32,767 nucleotides of DNA from Deltaproteobacteria bacterium (GTDB lineage: Bacteria > Desulfobacterota > Binatia > Bin18), in the NCBI GenBank assembly GCA_016874775.1, contig VGTJ01000047.1, positions 1 through 32,767 of the forward strand, given 5' to 3'. Made by a program: the position numbers and the translations under genes. Below, piece by piece: positions 21,431 through 29,995 of the stretch. The notes beneath the pieces were generated by a model. The model was not told the origin of the DNA and did not search any database. It saw nothing but the letters and a program-made list of their open reading frames with translations. Within the stretch, counting starts at the first letter, position 1; the number at the start of each line of letters is the position of its first letter.

Positions 21431-21890
21431 TACGCTCCTACTTTTTCTTATCCTGCCCAGGTCGATCGGAACAAGCGCCCTTCACCCTTTGACAAACAGG
21501 CAGAGACTCTAGAGAAGATGAAACAGGTCAATTGCCAAGCCGCTATTTCTCCTTTGACTGCTGCTTCTCTGTTGTAGGAAATGCGTATGACCTCACAGCA
21601 CGGTACAATGAGGCGATGAAGGCCCATCAACAAGGGATTGGGCGCCCTCTGTGGAATCGCGGCCTAGACGCTCACCTAAATCGTACCACAGAAGATTCGT
21701 ACAGTTGGAGTAGCGTGCGCTGTGCGCACGATGCGCTTGCCAGCTCTGATTCCCGTGCGCACAGCGCACGCTACGGTCTCTCTAGTGAAACCCCCGGATG
21801 CACCAATCTCGCGTGGTTTGATTTAGTGCGTTGATGCGCTGCTCTGTTCGAGCAGTTTTCGTCATGAATGACATTCATAGGAAGCGGGCG
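21431..21890. other. Intergenic region with the second 146-bp repeat
   Basis: Apart from the repeat at 21681-21826 I see no gene, RNA or clear promoter in these 460 bases. Open frames here run through the repeat and lack ribosome binding sites. Confidence 0.6.
21681..21826 (+). repeat. 146-bp interspersed palindromic repeat, copy 2
   Basis: It aligns without gaps to 13108-13253. In this copy the core arms are perfect: 21711-21730 and 21754-21773 are exact 20-bp inverted complements with a 23-base loop. The repeat ends with GATTTAG in both copies. The conserved length and ends suggest a mobile non-autonomous element rather than a chance hairpin. Confidence 0.82.
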
Positions 21891-22742
21891 TTACATGATT
21901 GTCAGTGTTTCTACCAACTGTGGCGCTTTGCCGGTTTCATTATCGAGGCGCCCAGCCGCGACTTTATCATCGTGCGAGAACGACACCCACAAATTTTTCG
22001 CGCGTGCTTCAGCAAAGAACCGCTTCTTCGCGGCGATAGTACCAAGTGGGTTCGTGTCATACGCAGCGTTCCACGCTAACCGTAAGTGTGATGTTGTCGG
22101 TACGATGTCGGCAAAGTGGATCAAGCCCGTTCCTCCAGACTCGACAATGACACATTGATGAAAATCTGCATGCCCGCCGGAGATCGATACACGCACGTGG
22201 GGAAAGAGCTGCGAGTCTCCGTTTAATAACTCGACATTTTGTAATGCTTTGAGACATTCCGGAGCATGACGGTACGCCGCAGCTAACCGTTCATCAGTCG
22301 GTGCCATTGCAATCTCCCATTCTTGTTTCTGAATAAGGAACTGTGCCTTGGCGAAAATTGAGCGAATCTCACCCGTTGGAGACTTATCAATCACTCCGCC
22401 GACATGATCGAAATGTAAGTGCGAGAAAACGACGTGAGTCACGCTGTCGAGTGTTAATCCTAGCTTGCGCAAGCCGCCAGCCAATCCATCACCTGGTTCA
22501 GGAGCGTAAATCTGCTGCTCACGCTCGCTGAGCCGGTTGCCAATCCCTGTATCAACCAGGATGACCTCTCTACCAGTGAGAATCAGCGGGCAGGTTAAGC
22601 TCATGCGAATGCGATGACGTGCATTGGCTGGTTTCTCTTTTTCCCATAACTCGCGGGGAACAATGCCAAACTGCGCGCCGCCATCGTCCCACCAAAAACC
22701 TGCGTTGAGAAAATGAATAGTAATATCGCCTGCTCGAATCAT
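21891..22742 (-). CDS. MBL-fold metallo-hydrolase (lactonase-like)
   Basis: A 283-residue single-domain metallo-beta-lactamase-fold protein. Metal ligands are complete: H108-L-H110-F-D112-H113-V-G-G, H191 in G-G-H-A-D-F-H, D212 in H-F-A-D and H257 near the C-terminus. The overall pattern, with I-L-V-D-T-G-I-G-N (61-69), fits the AttM/AiiA-like group of N-acyl-homoserine lactonases and related esterases; substrate specificity cannot be read from sequence. No clear ribosome binding site precedes the ATG. The promoter side faces the divergent short-chain dehydrogenase across a heptamer array. Confidence 0.87.
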   Translation of the reverse strand: MIRAGDITIHFLNAGFWWDDGGAQFGIVPRELWEKEKPANARHRIRMSLTCPLILTGREVILVDTGIGNRLSEREQQIYAPEPGDGLAGGLRKLGLTLDSVTHVVFSHLHFDHVGGVIDKSPTGEIRSIFAKAQFLIQKQEWEIAMAPTDERLAAAYRHAPECLKALQNVELLNGDSQLFPHVRVSISGGHADFHQCVIVESGGTGLIHFADIVPTTSHLRLAWNAAYDTNPLGTIAAKKRFFAEARAKNLWVSFSHDDKVAAGRLDNETGKAPQLVETLTIM

Positions 22743-22773
22743 GGCGGAGACTATAACTGAGACGGGGAGAGGA

Positions 22774-22822
22774 GTCAGTAGTCAAGCGCAAGTGCCAGTC
22801 GTCAGCATTCAGTAGTCAGTGG
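22774..22822 (+). repeat. Heptamer array, seven units
   Basis: Exactly 49 bases fit seven 7-bp units, from GTCAGTA (22774) and GTCAAGC (22781) through more diverged words to TCAGTAG (22809) and TCAGTGG (22816). It lies in the divergent gap between the metallo-hydrolase and the short-chain dehydrogenase, where promoters are expected. Confidence 0.7.
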
Positions 22823-22878
22823 TGAAGAGGAGTGGTACACTCCGCATCCATCAACGTTTCTTGGGAGGAACAGAAGAC

Positions 22879-23643
22879 ATGGATCTGCAAGGTGCTGGTG
22901 CAATCGTTACTGGTGGAAGTTCTGGTTTGGGCGAGGCTACCGTCCGTGCCTTTGCCGCCAAAGGTGCAAAGGTCGCGATTCTTGATTTGGCGAAATCGAA
23001 TGGTGCTGCGATTGCCAAAGAAGTCAATGGAACGTTCATCGAAGCTGATGTCACCAACAGCGATCAACTCTTTGCGGCGATCGACAAAGCGACACAAACA
23101 CTTGGTGCAGCCCACATTCTTGTCAATTGCGCTGGTATTGCCACCGCTGGCAAGACGCTGGGCAAAGGTGAGGCCCCACTCGACTTGGAACCATTCCGTC
23201 GCACGATCGAGATCAACCTGATTGGCACGTTTAACGCGATTCGCCTCGCTGCCGCTAAGATGGCCAAGAATGCGCCGAATGCGGGTGGAGAGCGCGGCGT
23301 GATTATCAATACCGCCTCGGTTGCTGCGTTTGAAGGGCAAATTGGGCAAGCGGCGTATTCGGCCTCGAAAGGTGGTGTGGTCGGCATTACCTTGCCGATC
23401 GCGCGCGATCTTGCCAGCTATGGAATTCGTGTGTGCACCATCGCGCCAGGGATTTTTGAGACCCCAATGCTCATGGGTCTACCAGAAGCTGCGCGGCAAT
23501 CGCTCGGTGCCCAGGTGCCGTTTCCATCACGACTGGGCCGCCCAGCAGAATACGCACAGCTCGCGTGTCATATCGTCGAAAATGCGATGCTCAACGGTGA
23601 GACCATTCGCCTCGATGGAGCCATTCGCATGCAGCCACGCTAA
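22879..23643 (+). CDS. SDR, 3-hydroxyacyl-CoA dehydrogenase type 2-like
   Basis: A 254-residue classical short-chain dehydrogenase starting [10 protein letters not shown]. The cofactor motif T11-G-G-S-S-G-L-G (11-18), D36 at the end of the second strand (NAD preference), N-C-A-G (83-86) and catalytic S147, Y160 and K164 are all present. A 15-residue insertion with [10 protein letters not shown] before the Ser and the G-I-F-E-T-P-M-L loop resemble HSD17B10-like 3-hydroxyacyl-CoA dehydrogenases. That would fit beta-oxidation with the enoyl-CoA hydratases in the window. GGAGG nine bases before the ATG favours this start over an open frame beginning at 22819. Confidence 0.92.
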   Translation: MDLQGAGAIVTGGSSGLGEATVRAFAAKGAKVAILDLAKSNGAAIAKEVNGTFIEADVTNSDQLFAAIDKATQTLGAAHILVNCAGIATAGKTLGKGEAPLDLEPFRRTIEINLIGTFNAIRLAAAKMAKNAPNAGGERGVIINTASVAAFEGQIGQAAYSASKGGVVGITLPIARDLASYGIRVCTIAPGIFETPMLMGLPEAARQSLGAQVPFPSRLGRPAEYAQLACHIVENAMLNGETIRLDGAIRMQPR

Positions 23644-23670
23644 ATCGGACCATGAAAGATTGGCGCACTC

Positions 23671-23735
23671 GCGCTGTCACCCTGAGTGCAACGAAGGGTC
23701 TTGCAGAGAGATTCTTCGCTGCGCTCAGAATGGCA
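23671..23735 (+). repeat. Palindromic intergenic repeat
   Basis: CTGAGTGCAACGAAG (23682-23696) pairs with 23714-23728 in inverted orientation with two mismatches, and pairing continues outward to about 23675 and 23735. This 'CCCTGAG...CGAAGGG' hairpin is a common type of interspersed repeat in environmental genomes. It sits between the short-chain dehydrogenase and the BtpA-family gene. Confidence 0.65.
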
Positions 23736-23831
23736 CGATGTGGAGTCTTGAGTGTAAAGTGCATGAATGTTCTCAGGTCTGATTGAGTCGTCGGCTCTGT
23801 TACGACGAACGCATCGTGTAGAGGACTAACT

Positions 23832-24638
23832 GTGAGAGACTTTTCTACTCTTGGCCAACGGAAAGCCGTGCTGGGGATGATCCACCTGCAACCACTCCCT
23901 GGCACGCTCTTTTACAAAGACCGCAGTTTCGCGCAAACGCTTGAGATGGCTGTCCAATCGGCCCGCGCCCTTCATGAAGGCGGAGCAGATGGCTGCTTAG
24001 TGCAAACGGTCGATCGGATTTACAGCGTAAAAGACGAGTCTGATCCTGCGCGCACCACGGCGATGGGCCTTATCGTGCAAGCCATTGCGCAAGCAACCGG
24101 AGAAGAGTTCCAAGTCGGTGTACAACTGATGCGTAACGCTCTCAAAGCGTCATTGGCGGTCGCAAAAGTTGCCGGTGGCACCTTTATTCGTGCCGGTGCG
24201 GTAGTTGGTATGACCCTGACGACCCACGGCATGGTCGAAGCCAATCCTCTCGAAGTGATGGAGTATCGTAACAAGATCAACGCATGGGATATAAAAGTGA
24301 TCGCCGAAGTCGACTCCATGCATTTTAAGTGGTTTGGCGAACCGCAATCTACAGCTGACGTAGCGCGTAGTGCAAAACACGTGGGCGCAGACGCCGTGTC
24401 ATTAGGTGACCCTGACGAAGAGAAAACGCTTGCGATGATCGGCTCTGTACGGAAAGCGGTGCCAGGGTTGCCCATCATCTTGGCGGGCTACACGAATCAC
24501 GACAATGCCGCACGATTATTGGCAGCAGCGGATGGCGCGTTTGTGGGCACCTGCCTCGAACGTGGTGGTTGGGGAGGACAAATTGATGTTGAGCGAGTGA
24601 AATCGTATGTCGACATCGTGCGTCGGCTAGAACGATAA
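23832..24638 (+). CDS. BtpA/SgcQ family protein
   Basis: A 268-residue TIM-barrel protein of the BtpA family (PF03437). G15-M-I-H-L-Q-P-L-P-G (15-24), the V-G-V-Q-L-M-R-N-A-L segment, F-I-R-A-G-A, S-L-G-D-P-D and a C-terminal A-D-G-A-F-V-G-T-C-L are typical. BtpA in cyanobacteria stabilises photosystem I, but most relatives, such as E. coli SgcQ, sit with sugar-metabolism genes and their biochemical role is unsettled. The start is GTG with GAGGA seven bases upstream. Ten bases separate it from the SIS-domain gene, so the two form an operon, which points to a phosphosugar-related role. Confidence 0.9.
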   Translation: MRDFSTLGQRKAVLGMIHLQPLPGTLFYKDRSFAQTLEMAVQSARALHEGGADGCLVQTVDRIYSVKDESDPARTTAMGLIVQAIAQATGEEFQVGVQLMRNALKASLAVAKVAGGTFIRAGAVVGMTLTTHGMVEANPLEVMEYRNKINAWDIKVIAEVDSMHFKWFGEPQSTADVARSAKHVGADAVSLGDPDEEKTLAMIGSVRKAVPGLPIILAGYTNHDNAARLLAAADGAFVGTCLERGGWGGQIDVERVKSYVDIVRRLER

Positions 24639-24648
24639 GGGCGTGCCT

Positions 24649-25809
24649 ATGGAACCGCTCAAACCAGCAGTGATGCTCAGACAAGTGGAAGGGCTGGCAG
24701 GTGACTTGCGTACGTTGACACACCCGTTTGCCCAACAGATTCGTACGATCCTTACGCCCTCGGAGTGGCAGTCGGTGCGCAAGGTGTACCTGACCGGCGA
24801 CGGGGATTCCTATCACGCTTCATGTGCCACGGAGATGGCCTTTGAGACGATTGCGGGTGTCGACTGCGAACCGCTGAGTGCGCAACGGTTTCTCGACTAT
24901 GGCGTAGCGTGGATGCGCCCGGTTACACCACAGCAAACCTTAGTGATCGCCACTTCAGCGTCAGGTGGCACTCAACGTGTGGTGCAAGCTCTCGAACGTG
25001 CGAGATCACATGGAGTGCTGACAATTGCCCTGACCGGTGTCCCGAAGAGTGCAGTGACCCAAGCTGCTGACCGCTCGATCATCGTGGAACTGCCACAGAA
25101 GGAACGTTCTCCAGGGATTCGTACCTATCAGGCGAGTGTACTGGGGATGCTGTTGGTAGCGATTCAGTTGGGCGAAATGCGCAACAGTTATCCACCCGAA
25201 GAGGCGAACCGCTTACGGCACGAACTCGTTGCCCTTGCTGATACCGTAGAAACTACCTCGGCGGCCATTAAAGAACGATGTCATGAGGTAGCGAACTTCG
25301 TCGCCGATGCTCCTGCGATGGTTATGGTCGGCAGTGGGCCGAGTTATGGGACTGCCCTCTTCAGTGCAGCGAAAGTTATCGAGGCAGCGGGGATCTTTAC
25401 GCTCGGTGAAGACTTGGAAGAGTGGTGGCACGTACAACGCTTTGCCTATCCTACTGACATGCCAGTGTTCGTTGTCGCTCCACCGGGTCGCTCGTATTGG
25501 CGAGCGGGTGACTTAGCGGCAACGGCTCGTGCATTGGGGAGACGAGTCATCGCTGTTGCACACACAAATGACACCGACGTTACTCGTCATGCGCATAGCG
25601 TGTTACCTGTCTATGGTGAGGTGCGTGAAGAGTTCTCGCCGCTGCTGTATCATCTCTTTGCTGATTATGTCGCGTCCTACCTGGCGACTCGATTAGGACG
25701 CTCATTATTCCAGAGTGACCGCCCGGAATTGTTGCAGTCAGTTAATGAATACTATGCTCGTTTGCAACAAGAAGACGTGCACAAGGACAAAAACACCAAG
25801 AGCCAGTAA
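24649..25809 (+). CDS. Double-SIS-domain sugar isomerase-like protein
   Basis: About 386 residues with two sugar-isomerase (SIS) domains, as in the isomerase half of GlmS and in AgaS/FrlB deglycases. Domain one has T-G-D-G-D-S-Y-H (49-56) and the phosphate loop T-S-A-S-G-G-T-Q (102-109). Domain two starts near V-G-S-G-P-S-Y-G-T-A and has G-E-D-L-E-E-W-W-H, matching the region of the catalytic Glu and His. It lacks the GlmS glutaminase domain. AAGGG precedes the ATG; a GTG two codons earlier (24643) is an alternative. The C-terminal tail is Lys/Asp-rich. Isomerisation or deamination of a phosphosugar is the likely reaction; the substrate is unknown. Confidence 0.88.
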   Translation: MEPLKPAVMLRQVEGLAGDLRTLTHPFAQQIRTILTPSEWQSVRKVYLTGDGDSYHASCATEMAFETIAGVDCEPLSAQRFLDYGVAWMRPVTPQQTLVIATSASGGTQRVVQALERARSHGVLTIALTGVPKSAVTQAADRSIIVELPQKERSPGIRTYQASVLGMLLVAIQLGEMRNSYPPEEANRLRHELVALADTVETTSAAIKERCHEVANFVADAPAMVMVGSGPSYGTALFSAAKVIEAAGIFTLGEDLEEWWHVQRFAYPTDMPVFVVAPPGRSYWRAGDLAATARALGRRVIAVAHTNDTDVTRHAHSVLPVYGEVREEFSPLLYHLFADYVASYLATRLGRSLFQSDRPELLQSVNEYYARLQQEDVHKDKNTKSQ

Positions 25810-25863
25810 CGTAAGGCGGACTCAATAGTCTCTCATCATTGACGTCTCACTCCTCGTTCTTAT

Positions 25864-26643
25864 CTATTTCCCGCGAAACTGCGGCTTCCGCTTGGCCACG
25901 AATGCGTTCACCCCTTCGCGGAAGTCTTCGCTCATATAGGCCATCACCGTGAGATCATCGCCATCAACTGCCCGCCGATGGACCTGCAAGCGACGAATCG
26001 CTTCTTTTGTCACTCGCAGTGTAATTGGTGCGTGAGTTGCGATTTCTTGAGCCACGGTTACGACATGCTCGAACAAACGCTCTGCGGGAACAATTTCGTT
26101 GATGAGACCAAGTTGGAGAGCATCATTCGCCGAAAGTAACCTGGCCCGAAACAACAACTCTTTTGTTCGTGCCGGACCAACCATATCCACGAGTCGCGCA
26201 TAGTTCGCAATTGACAGACAATTACCTAACGTTCGTGCGATTGGCACCCCAATCTGGCTTTCCGGCGTGCAGTAACGCAGGTCGCACGTGAGGGCGACAA
26301 CCGCCCCAGCGCCAGCAGCAGGACCGGTAATCGCAGCAATCGTCGGTTTGGTGACCTGCTCCAACCGACCGACAACCTCATCTAAGCGTCGTTCATAGTT
26401 GAGCGCGTCGTCTTCGGTGCGAAAATTCTGAAACTGACTGATGTCTGTGCCCGCAACGAACGCTTGTCCTCCTGCGCCACGGAAGATCACCACACGAATT
26501 GTGTCATTGCGGTCAACTTCTTCGCTCGACTCCATCAAACCATCGTACATTGCCCAGGTAATCGCGTTACGCGCGTCCGGTCTATTAAAGGTAATAATTG
26601 CGACTGCGCCTTGCTGTTCAAAAAGTAATTCGCTTGTGTTCAT
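25864..26643 (-). CDS. Enoyl-CoA hydratase/isomerase-like protein lacking both hydratase Glu
   Basis: A 259-residue crotonase-fold protein. CoA-binding and oxyanion-hole segments are clear: N-R-P-D-A-R-N-A (20-27), A64-G-T-D-I (64-68) and G108-P-A-A-G-A-G-A. The two glutamates that catalyse hydration in classical enoyl-CoA hydratases are not seen: the first position falls in G-A-V-V-A-L (113-118) and the second in V-P-I-A-R-T-L-G (133-140). It may act as an isomerase, racemase, thioesterase or lyase of the same fold. Its ATG overlaps the stop of the large regulator upstream (ATGA), so it is translated together with it. Confidence 0.85.
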   Translation of the reverse strand: MNTSELLFEQQGAVAIITFNRPDARNAITWAMYDGLMESSEEVDRNDTIRVVIFRGAGGQAFVAGTDISQFQNFRTEDDALNYERRLDEVVGRLEQVTKPTIAAITGPAAGAGAVVALTCDLRYCTPESQIGVPIARTLGNCLSIANYARLVDMVGPARTKELLFRARLLSANDALQLGLINEIVPAERLFEHVVTVAQEIATHAPITLRVTKEAIRRLQVHRRAVDGDDLTVMAYMSEDFREGVNAFVAKRKPQFRGK

Positions 26644-29600
26644 CGTTTTTCCAATGGCGTGGCATTTTTCTTCGCGCGTTTAGTCGGTGTCGGTTTCTGT
26701 TGGCGCGAGGGGGGCGCTGCTCCACCACTCAGCTCTGACAGCAACGTTTTTGCCTCTTGCAGGTCCTGCGCGTCAAATCCCTCGGTAAACCAGTTGTAGA
26801 CTTCTGATAACATTTTGTGTGCATCTGCGAGTGCCGGATGTTGTCCGTGTTTTGCGGCTGGGTGTTGCCGTAATCGAACGAGGCTCATCAGTGCACGCAG
26901 TTCAAGGGTCTTTGCCCGCTGCCGTTGCGCGACTTCAATGGCGTTGAGAAAGCATTCCTCTGCCTCGGCCAGGGCGTTAGGAGTGAGAGGTTTGGATTTG
27001 GTCTTTGCCGACTCTGGACCTTTGACGTTAGACTTTGGGCTTTGGACATCTTGCATCAGCAAAATGTCTCCTTTGAGCCGCCACAGCTCCGCTTCATAGT
27101 AGCGTTGGCCGGTTTGTTCCATGAAGGCGAAGGCTTGCTCCAATACAGAGGATGCCTCTTCCAGACGTTGCGTACGGATATACAATTCGGCAAAGGTCGC
27201 GAGATACGAAGGGATGGCTAATTTTGCACCGGTGGCCTGCCAGGCGGTGAGTCCTTGCCGTATCAACTTCAACCCTTCTTCTACACGACCTTGCGCAGCC
27301 AGGGCGTGGGAACGAAAATGGACACCACCTGCCAGCCAAAACGGAAACCCCTGTTCTATGCTAAAAGCGATTTGTGCGTCGGCCTGTTCAAGCAGCGTTG
27401 TAGAGTCGCCGCGAAAAAAGGACGTCCATGTCGCAAACTGCATGGCAAACCCCACGCTAAACAAGTGAGCAACGTCGTGCGCTTGTGCTAGCGCTTGTTC
27501 GCTGGCGTGGACCGCCTGGTCGTAATACCCGCACAGGCAGGAAGTGACAGCACGATAAGATAACCCTACCGTGGCGGCGTCCTGCCCATAGAGCCCAATG
27601 AATTCTTGGTGGATAGGGCGATACAACGATAAGCCTTGCTCAACGTGCGAAAGTACGGACTCGAATTCACCAGCAAAAAACTTTGTCACCCATAGTGCAT
27701 GATGGGCTTCAACTAACTGATCAGGGTCTTGGGTCTGCTGTGCCAAAGCGAAAACTTGCTCAGCTAATTCTCGCGCGGCGTAGATGTTCCCACGAACGAG
27801 ATGTGAGGCCCACACTCCCCAGATGGCAGGAAACAGCAAGGGCGGATTCCCAAGCTGCTGACACAACTCCTGGGCGCGGGCAAACGCGTGTTCGACTTCA
27901 ACCGACGCATAGCCGCGGGTGGCCATGAGCATTGGTCCGAGAGCCAACTGCAACAAGAGTTCCTGGCCGAGACGTTCGCCACCTTCTGGCCACATTTGCA
28001 GTAACTGCAACGCTTTGGTTAAGTTCTGAATCCCTTCACGCGGAGCCGCACGCCCCTTAGCGGCGGTCGCGGACAGCTGCAAATACCGCACGGCGCGACG
28101 ATACTCTTTCCCACAGTCGAAACGGTGCGCTAGTACGGCAGCAATCTCACTCGCACGGTCCCCGTATGCGGCTTCTTCTCGTTCACCTACACGACGATGG
28201 AGTGTCAGTTGACGCACGGGAGTGAGCCCTTCATACAGGACGTTTTGATGGAGCGCATGAAGAAAGGCATAGCGTCCGGCGACCGTTCCGTCTGGCCACT
28301 CCACTAAGCCCACCGGTTGGAGAAATTGCCGTTGTTGAGCCAATTGGTCACAACACTCTTCAACCCACTCTTGTTCTTTTTCCAAGGCAGCCGCGACTGT
28401 TGCCGCTGAAAACTCTGTCCCGACGACACTGGCAACTTCGAGTACCTGCTGAGCGTCTTCCTCTAACTGCTCTTTCTGTCGTTCGATCAAGTGACGGATA
28501 TTCTCCGGGACTCTTTGGTCAAGCGCGGCAAGGGTTCCCCGAAGTGTTTCTCCGTCTGGAGTCTGAGAAGTGACATACCGGTTCACCGCCTCGTCTACGA
28601 GGGCTGTCATAAACAATGGGTGCCCGTCGGTGCGGCTATGGATAAACGCCGCCAGATCGTCGACTCCTTGTGGCGTATACTGGTTCTCGGCAAGTCTGTT
28701 TTTGACAAATTGAGAAACCGCCTCAACAGGAAGCAATTCGAGTGCAACTTCGACACACTTGTTATGGCCTTCGAGTTCTTGCTTGACTTGCTTCAGTGGA
28801 TGTTTGTGCAAAATCAGCTCCACCGGTCGATACGTGCTCAGCACGAGGAGTCGCGCTTCAGTGGCTCGACGAGCAAGAACAGACACTAAGTCCAGTGTTG
28901 AAGTGTCACTCCAATGCAGATCTTCCAGAATGAAGATCACCGGGGCTTGCGTTCCGAGGACTTCAAGAAAATCGGCGAGCTCTCGCAGCATCCGTTCTTG
29001 AGAAGACCCTAAGCGGCGACGATATAACGCTTCGCGTTCGGCAGCGCTCAAGACCGTTGGCAACTGCGCGAGCCAGGTTGGCGCGTACTGCTGCAAAAGT
29101 GCGATGATCCGCTCACGAGCTGGTCCGCGGCAAAGAACACTCATCGCCTCTAAAATAGGCAGATATGCCTCACTCGTTCCGTAGTGAGCAAAGCACTGCC
29201 CGCGGACACTCCAGACTGTGGAGTATGCCATAACCTGAGCGAGAAAGGTGTCAACCAATGCTGTCTTACCAATCCCCGCATCACCAGCCACAAACACGAA
29301 CTGTCGTTCACCATGTAAGGTTTTCTCAAACAGGTTGTGTAGCCGAGTCAACTCTGCGTCACGACCAACGATGCTGGAGGTGAGAGGTGGAGGGTTAGAG
29401 GTTGGTTGGGAAAGGGGGCTCGTCTGCGGCTTCCCGCTTGTCGCTGCTTCCTTGGCACTGACTCCCGATGGCTGACTGTCAGTGACTTGTCCGATGAAGC
29501 GATATCCTCGTCGATGTACAGTCTCGATAAATCGCGGTTTGTGCGAAAGATCGCCCAACACTTCACGCAATTCACCGATGCTCACTTTGAGCACGGCGTC

Positions 29601-29801
29601 GCCAACAGCAATCCCGGGCCACATTGCATCGAACAGTTGCGCTTTCGTTATCAATTCTCCGGCGTGCTCCACCAAGTAGCGAAGAATCGCAAAGGTTTTC
29701 GGGCGCAACTCGAGAAGCTGTGTCCCGCGCCAGAGGCGCTCGCCACGGACGTCAAGATGAAAGGGCGGAAAGAACCAGTCTGTCTGCATATCTCTATCCA
29801 T
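26640..29801 (-). CDS. Winged-helix / AAA-ATPase / TPR transcriptional regulator
   Basis: A protein of about 1053 residues (ATG at 29801; the frame is open to 29888, and an ATG at 29789 is also possible). It has an OmpR/CadC-type winged helix (10-105, ending R-R-G-Y-R-F-I-G), a Pro/Ser-rich linker, and a STAND-like ATPase with Walker A G-D-A-G-I-G-K-T (173-180) and Walker B V-I-F-I-L-E-D-L-H-W (288-297). A long helical TPR region follows, with a basic tail. Such regulators sense a ligand through the TPR part and activate transcription after ATP-driven assembly. Around residues 918-932 the reading frame passes through a heptamer array. The downstream enoyl-CoA hydratase-like gene overlaps its stop. 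No good ribosome binding site was found at any start. Confidence 0.87.
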   Translation of the reverse strand: MDRDMQTDWFFPPFHLDVRGERLWRGTQLLELRPKTFAILRYLVEHAGELITKAQLFDAMWPGIAVGDAVLKVSIGELREVLGDLSHKPRFIETVHRRGYRFIGQVTDSQPSGVSAKEAATSGKPQTSPLSQPTSNPPPLTSSIVGRDAELTRLHNLFEKTLHGERQFVFVAGDAGIGKTALVDTFLAQVMAYSTVWSVRGQCFAHYGTSEAYLPILEAMSVLCRGPARERIIALLQQYAPTWLAQLPTVLSAAEREALYRRRLGSSQERMLRELADFLEVLGTQAPVIFILEDLHWSDTSTLDLVSVLARRATEARLLVLSTYRPVELILHKHPLKQVKQELEGHNKCVEVALELLPVEAVSQFVKNRLAENQYTPQGVDDLAAFIHSRTDGHPLFMTALVDEAVNRYVTSQTPDGETLRGTLAALDQRVPENIRHLIERQKEQLEEDAQQVLEVASVVGTEFSAATVAAALEKEQEWVEECCDQLAQQRQFLQPVGLVEWPDGTVAGRYAFLHALHQNVLYEGLTPVRQLTLHRRVGEREEAAYGDRASEIAAVLAHRFDCGKEYRRAVRYLQLSATAAKGRAAPREGIQNLTKALQLLQMWPEGGERLGQELLLQLALGPMLMATRGYASVEVEHAFARAQELCQQLGNPPLLFPAIWGVWASHLVRGNIYAARELAEQVFALAQQTQDPDQLVEAHHALWVTKFFAGEFESVLSHVEQGLSLYRPIHQEFIGLYGQDAATVGLSYRAVTSCLCGYYDQAVHASEQALAQAHDVAHLFSVGFAMQFATWTSFFRGDSTTLLEQADAQIAFSIEQGFPFWLAGGVHFRSHALAAQGRVEEGLKLIRQGLTAWQATGAKLAIPSYLATFAELYIRTQRLEEASSVLEQAFAFMEQTGQRYYEAELWRLKGDILLMQDVQSPKSNVKGPESAKTKSKPLTPNALAEAEECFLNAIEVAQRQRAKTLELRALMSLVRLRQHPAAKHGQHPALADAHKMLSEVYNWFTEGFDAQDLQEAKTLLSELSGGAAPPSRQQKPTPTKRAKKNATPLEKR
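27010..27047 (-). repeat. Heptamer array inside a coding region
   Basis: Read on the minus strand, five units follow each other in 7-bp register, starting GTCCAAA and GCCCAAA and later GTCCAGA. They lie in the TPR part of the regulator and add a polar Ser/Pro/Lys-rich stretch between two helices without breaking the frame. Confidence 0.65.
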
Positions 29802-29995
29802 TTCTGATCTGGAGGTTCCGGCTCGTCTACAGTTACTCAGCACTACCTGCGCTTTATCTTCGTCCCCGGATATGTTGATCGCGTTCATGTATGCACGGAC
29901 GGCCCCTCAAACGCAACTGGCAGATAAGGGGGCTGGGCGCTTGCGTCCGCCTCGTGGTATGGATTTCCCCCAACAACGTGGAAAGGAGCCGTCTC
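29802..29995. promoter_or_regulatory. Divergent intergenic region, regulator / CMD gene
   Basis: About 194 bases separate the leftward regulator from the rightward carboxymuconolactone decarboxylase-like gene, so promoters for both must lie here. Regulators of this kind often act on the divergent gene. I see no repeat or operator with confidence. Confidence 0.35.

Noticed and set aside
21532-21834. Plus-strand open frame of 100 codons
   Set aside because: It runs through the 146-bp palindromic repeat and has no ribosome binding site.
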